Positions 5,846 to 7,054 of a DNA stretch of 7,054 bases are shown piece by piece. A program made the translations under genes and the position numbers. Under the pieces are notes generated by a model, which worked only from the letters and a program-made list of their open reading frames with translations, made no database searches and was not told where the DNA came from. The stretch spans positions 1-7,054 of the forward strand of contig CADBFL010000102.1 in NCBI GenBank assembly GCA_902793875.1, given 5' to 3'. Within the stretch, counting starts at the first letter, position 1. The number at the start of each line of letters is the position of its first letter. The stretch is from an uncultured Eubacteriales bacterium (GTDB lineage: Bacteria > Bacillota > Clostridia > Peptostreptococcales > Anaerovoracaceae).

Positions 5846-7054
5846 ATGATAATGGCTTCAGACAAAGAAAAACAGACGAATCAGACGGGCAGGATCAGAA
5901 CGGCAGGTTCCGTGCGATACCTGCCGCATGTGACGGGCGCGATGAGCAGAGCTTCATACTGGTCAGACAAGGTCAGTGACCCGAAGAAGCTGCTTGCGGG
6001 AAGGGATGAGATCGCGGAGCTGAACAGAACCATACTTGAAAAGTCAGCTGAGATGACTGACATGGCCGCATGGGAAGAGACCGGATATGATGCGCCGGAG
6101 ATGGTCGCCGGACTGCTCGGCAGAGCTGCGGGCGATGCGGCATTTCTGAAAAAAGCCGGAGCGATATACGGCGATGACGGCGCTGAGACGGATTTTGAAG
6201 CCGTGATCGCGCTTTGCGTGGATCCGGATGTTTCCGTGCCGGCTTCGGACAGCGATGATCGGGCGGACACCCGGGAGTATAAGTTCGCTGTCTGCACCAC
6301 GCAGACCACCCTGAAAGTATACCCGGCAGACCGGCCGTTCCTGGATGACCCGGATGAGCCCGACTTTGACTACAATCATCTGACGAAAGTGAAGGTGAAC
6401 GAGCCTCTTATACTCAGGACCAGGTCTCGCACGCTTCCTGACGGGACTTATTATTACTCAGCGATCTCCGCGTGCGGCGAGGGCTGGATACAGGCGGACT
6501 GCGTGGCAGTATGCAGGGATAAAGAGGAGTGGCTGGATGCGTGGGACCATCCTTCGGATCAGATCCTGGTAGTGCTGGACGGCAGGATCCGGACCGAGGA
6601 GTCGAATGCTCAGCCGGAGACATCCGAACGAAGGCTTTCCATGGGCACGCGTCTGCAGCTGGCTTCTGAGGATGAGGCAAAGGGCCGTATAGCCGGAAGG
6701 GCGGCATTCAACAACTACATCGTTTGGATGCCCGTAAGGAGGAACGACGGCACTTACGAAAAAAAGACGGCGCTTATCAGTGAGAACCGCAAGGTAAGCG
6801 CAGGGACGCCTGATCTTACCGCAGAAAACTTACTGAGCGTCGCCTTCAACGCGCTCGGAGATGTCTACGGATGGGGAGGCATGCTCGGCGCGGATGACTG
6901 CTCCGGATACATACGTGATGTATACAGCTGTTTCGGACTCGATATGCCGAGAAGCTCCAACCGCAACAACGGAGCGATGAAGACCTGCAGCCTCAAGGGC
7001 ATGAGCGATGAGGAGAAGGCTTCGTTCATAAAGAAGCTCCCGCCCGGAACAGAC
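5846..7054 (+). CDS. NlpC/P60 peptidoglycan endopeptidase with SH3b domains, 3'-partial
   Basis: The 403 codons seen are open to the window edge. Domain order matches the NlpC/P60 group with an N-terminal stabilising domain and two SH3b domains, known for gamma-D-glutamyl-diamino-acid endopeptidases that cut peptidoglycan stem peptides. Residues ~35-110 (ASYWSDKVSDPKKLL...ELNRTIL) resemble the N-terminal stabilising domain. SH3b1 is at ~145-223 (TTLKVYPADRP... EGWIQADCVAVC), and a weaker SH3b2 is at ~236-315. The NlpC/P60 core begins at ~325 with ALGDVYGWGGMLGADDCSGYIRDVY; Cys352 is the expected nucleophile, followed by GLDMPRSSNRN. The catalytic His and third polar residue lie beyond the window. 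The start is uncertain: ATG 5846 or ATG 5852, with only a weak GGA at 5833-5835 upstream. No signal peptide is visible, which is odd for a wall enzyme; the in-frame upstream sequence does not supply one either. The family call is firm, the substrate is by analogy. Confidence 0.87.
   Translation, partial: MIMASDKEKQTNQTGRIRTAGSVRYLPHVTGAMSRASYWSDKVSDPKKLLAGRDEIAELNRTILEKSAEMTDMAAWEETGYDAPEMVAGLLGRAAGDAAFLKKAGAIYGDDGAETDFEAVIALCVDPDVSVPASDSDDRADTREYKFAVCTTQTTLKVYPADRPFLDDPDEPDFDYNHLTKVKVNEPLILRTRSRTLPDGTYYYSAISACGEGWIQADCVAVCRDKEEWLDAWDHPSDQILVVLDGRIRTEESNAQPETSERRLSMGTRLQLASEDEAKGRIAGRAAFNNYIVWMPVRRNDGTYEKKTALISENRKVSAGTPDLTAENLLSVAFNALGDVYGWGGMLGADDCSGYIRDVYSCFGLDMPRSSNRNNGAMKTCSLKGMSDEEKASFIKKLPPGTD

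Noticed and set aside
5803..5850. Possible promoter with TTTACA (5806-5811) and TATAGA or TATGAT
   Set aside because: TATAGA (5816) is too close and TATGAT (5845) is too far for a normal 16-18 nt spacer.
6044..6707. Two - strand open frames (6044-6379 and 6414-6707)
   Set aside because: The + strand is one continuous reading frame here with NlpC/P60 and SH3b features; the reverse frames show low-complexity shadow composition.
1..7054. CRISPR arrays, tRNA/rRNA genes, transposases or phage genes
   Set aside because: No spaced repeats, cloverleaf sequences or recognisable mobile-element proteins were seen; coding sequence fills almost the whole window.

Overview
The window looks like part of a chromosome from an anaerobic, butyrate-metabolising member of the Bacillota (class Clostridia). 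The reasons are a butyrate kinase gene, strong AAGGAGG-type ribosome binding sites, a multi-PAS EAL/GGDEF protein of the clostridial style, a secreted transglutaminase-like protein, and an NlpC/P60 cell-wall peptidase with the SH3b arrangement known from anaerobes. Base composition is moderately GC-rich, and AGA/AGG and ATA codons are frequent. Genus-level placement is not possible from the sequence alone.

All five genes are on the + strand with little space between them. (1) 2-1034: butyrate kinase (buk), missing only its extreme 5' end. It is broken by a frameshift next to an apparent loss of about ten codons near position 763. (2) 1063-3933: a 956-residue cyclic-di-GMP signalling protein with the order EAL - PAS-like - PAS-like - PAS - degenerate GGDEF - PAS. 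The EAL active site is complete and the GGDEF signature is lost, so it is probably a phosphodiesterase. (3) 3930-4862: a secreted transglutaminase-like protein that overlaps gene 2 by 4 nt and starts at TTG. (4) 4888-5784: an alpha/beta-hydrolase of the hormone-sensitive-lipase type. (5) 5846 to the window end: the 5' part of an NlpC/P60 endopeptidase with N-terminal and SH3b domains, cut off just after the catalytic cysteine.

Spacings are 28 nt (buk to EAL gene), -4 nt (EAL gene to transglutaminase), 25 nt (transglutaminase to esterase) and 61 nt (esterase to NlpC/P60). Genes 1-4 could be one transcript. The 61-nt gap before gene 5 holds small palindromes but no clear terminator or promoter. 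How the genes work together is inference: a c-di-GMP-degrading sensor is translationally coupled to an exported transglutaminase-like enzyme and lies near a peptidoglycan peptidase, which suggests an envelope- or surface-related module behind a fermentation gene. No RNA gene, CRISPR array, insertion sequence or phage gene was found. The most unusual points are the broken buk, the tandem duplicated ribosome binding site before gene 2, the inverted EAL-first architecture with a dead GGDEF domain, and the absence of a visible signal peptide on the NlpC/P60 protein.
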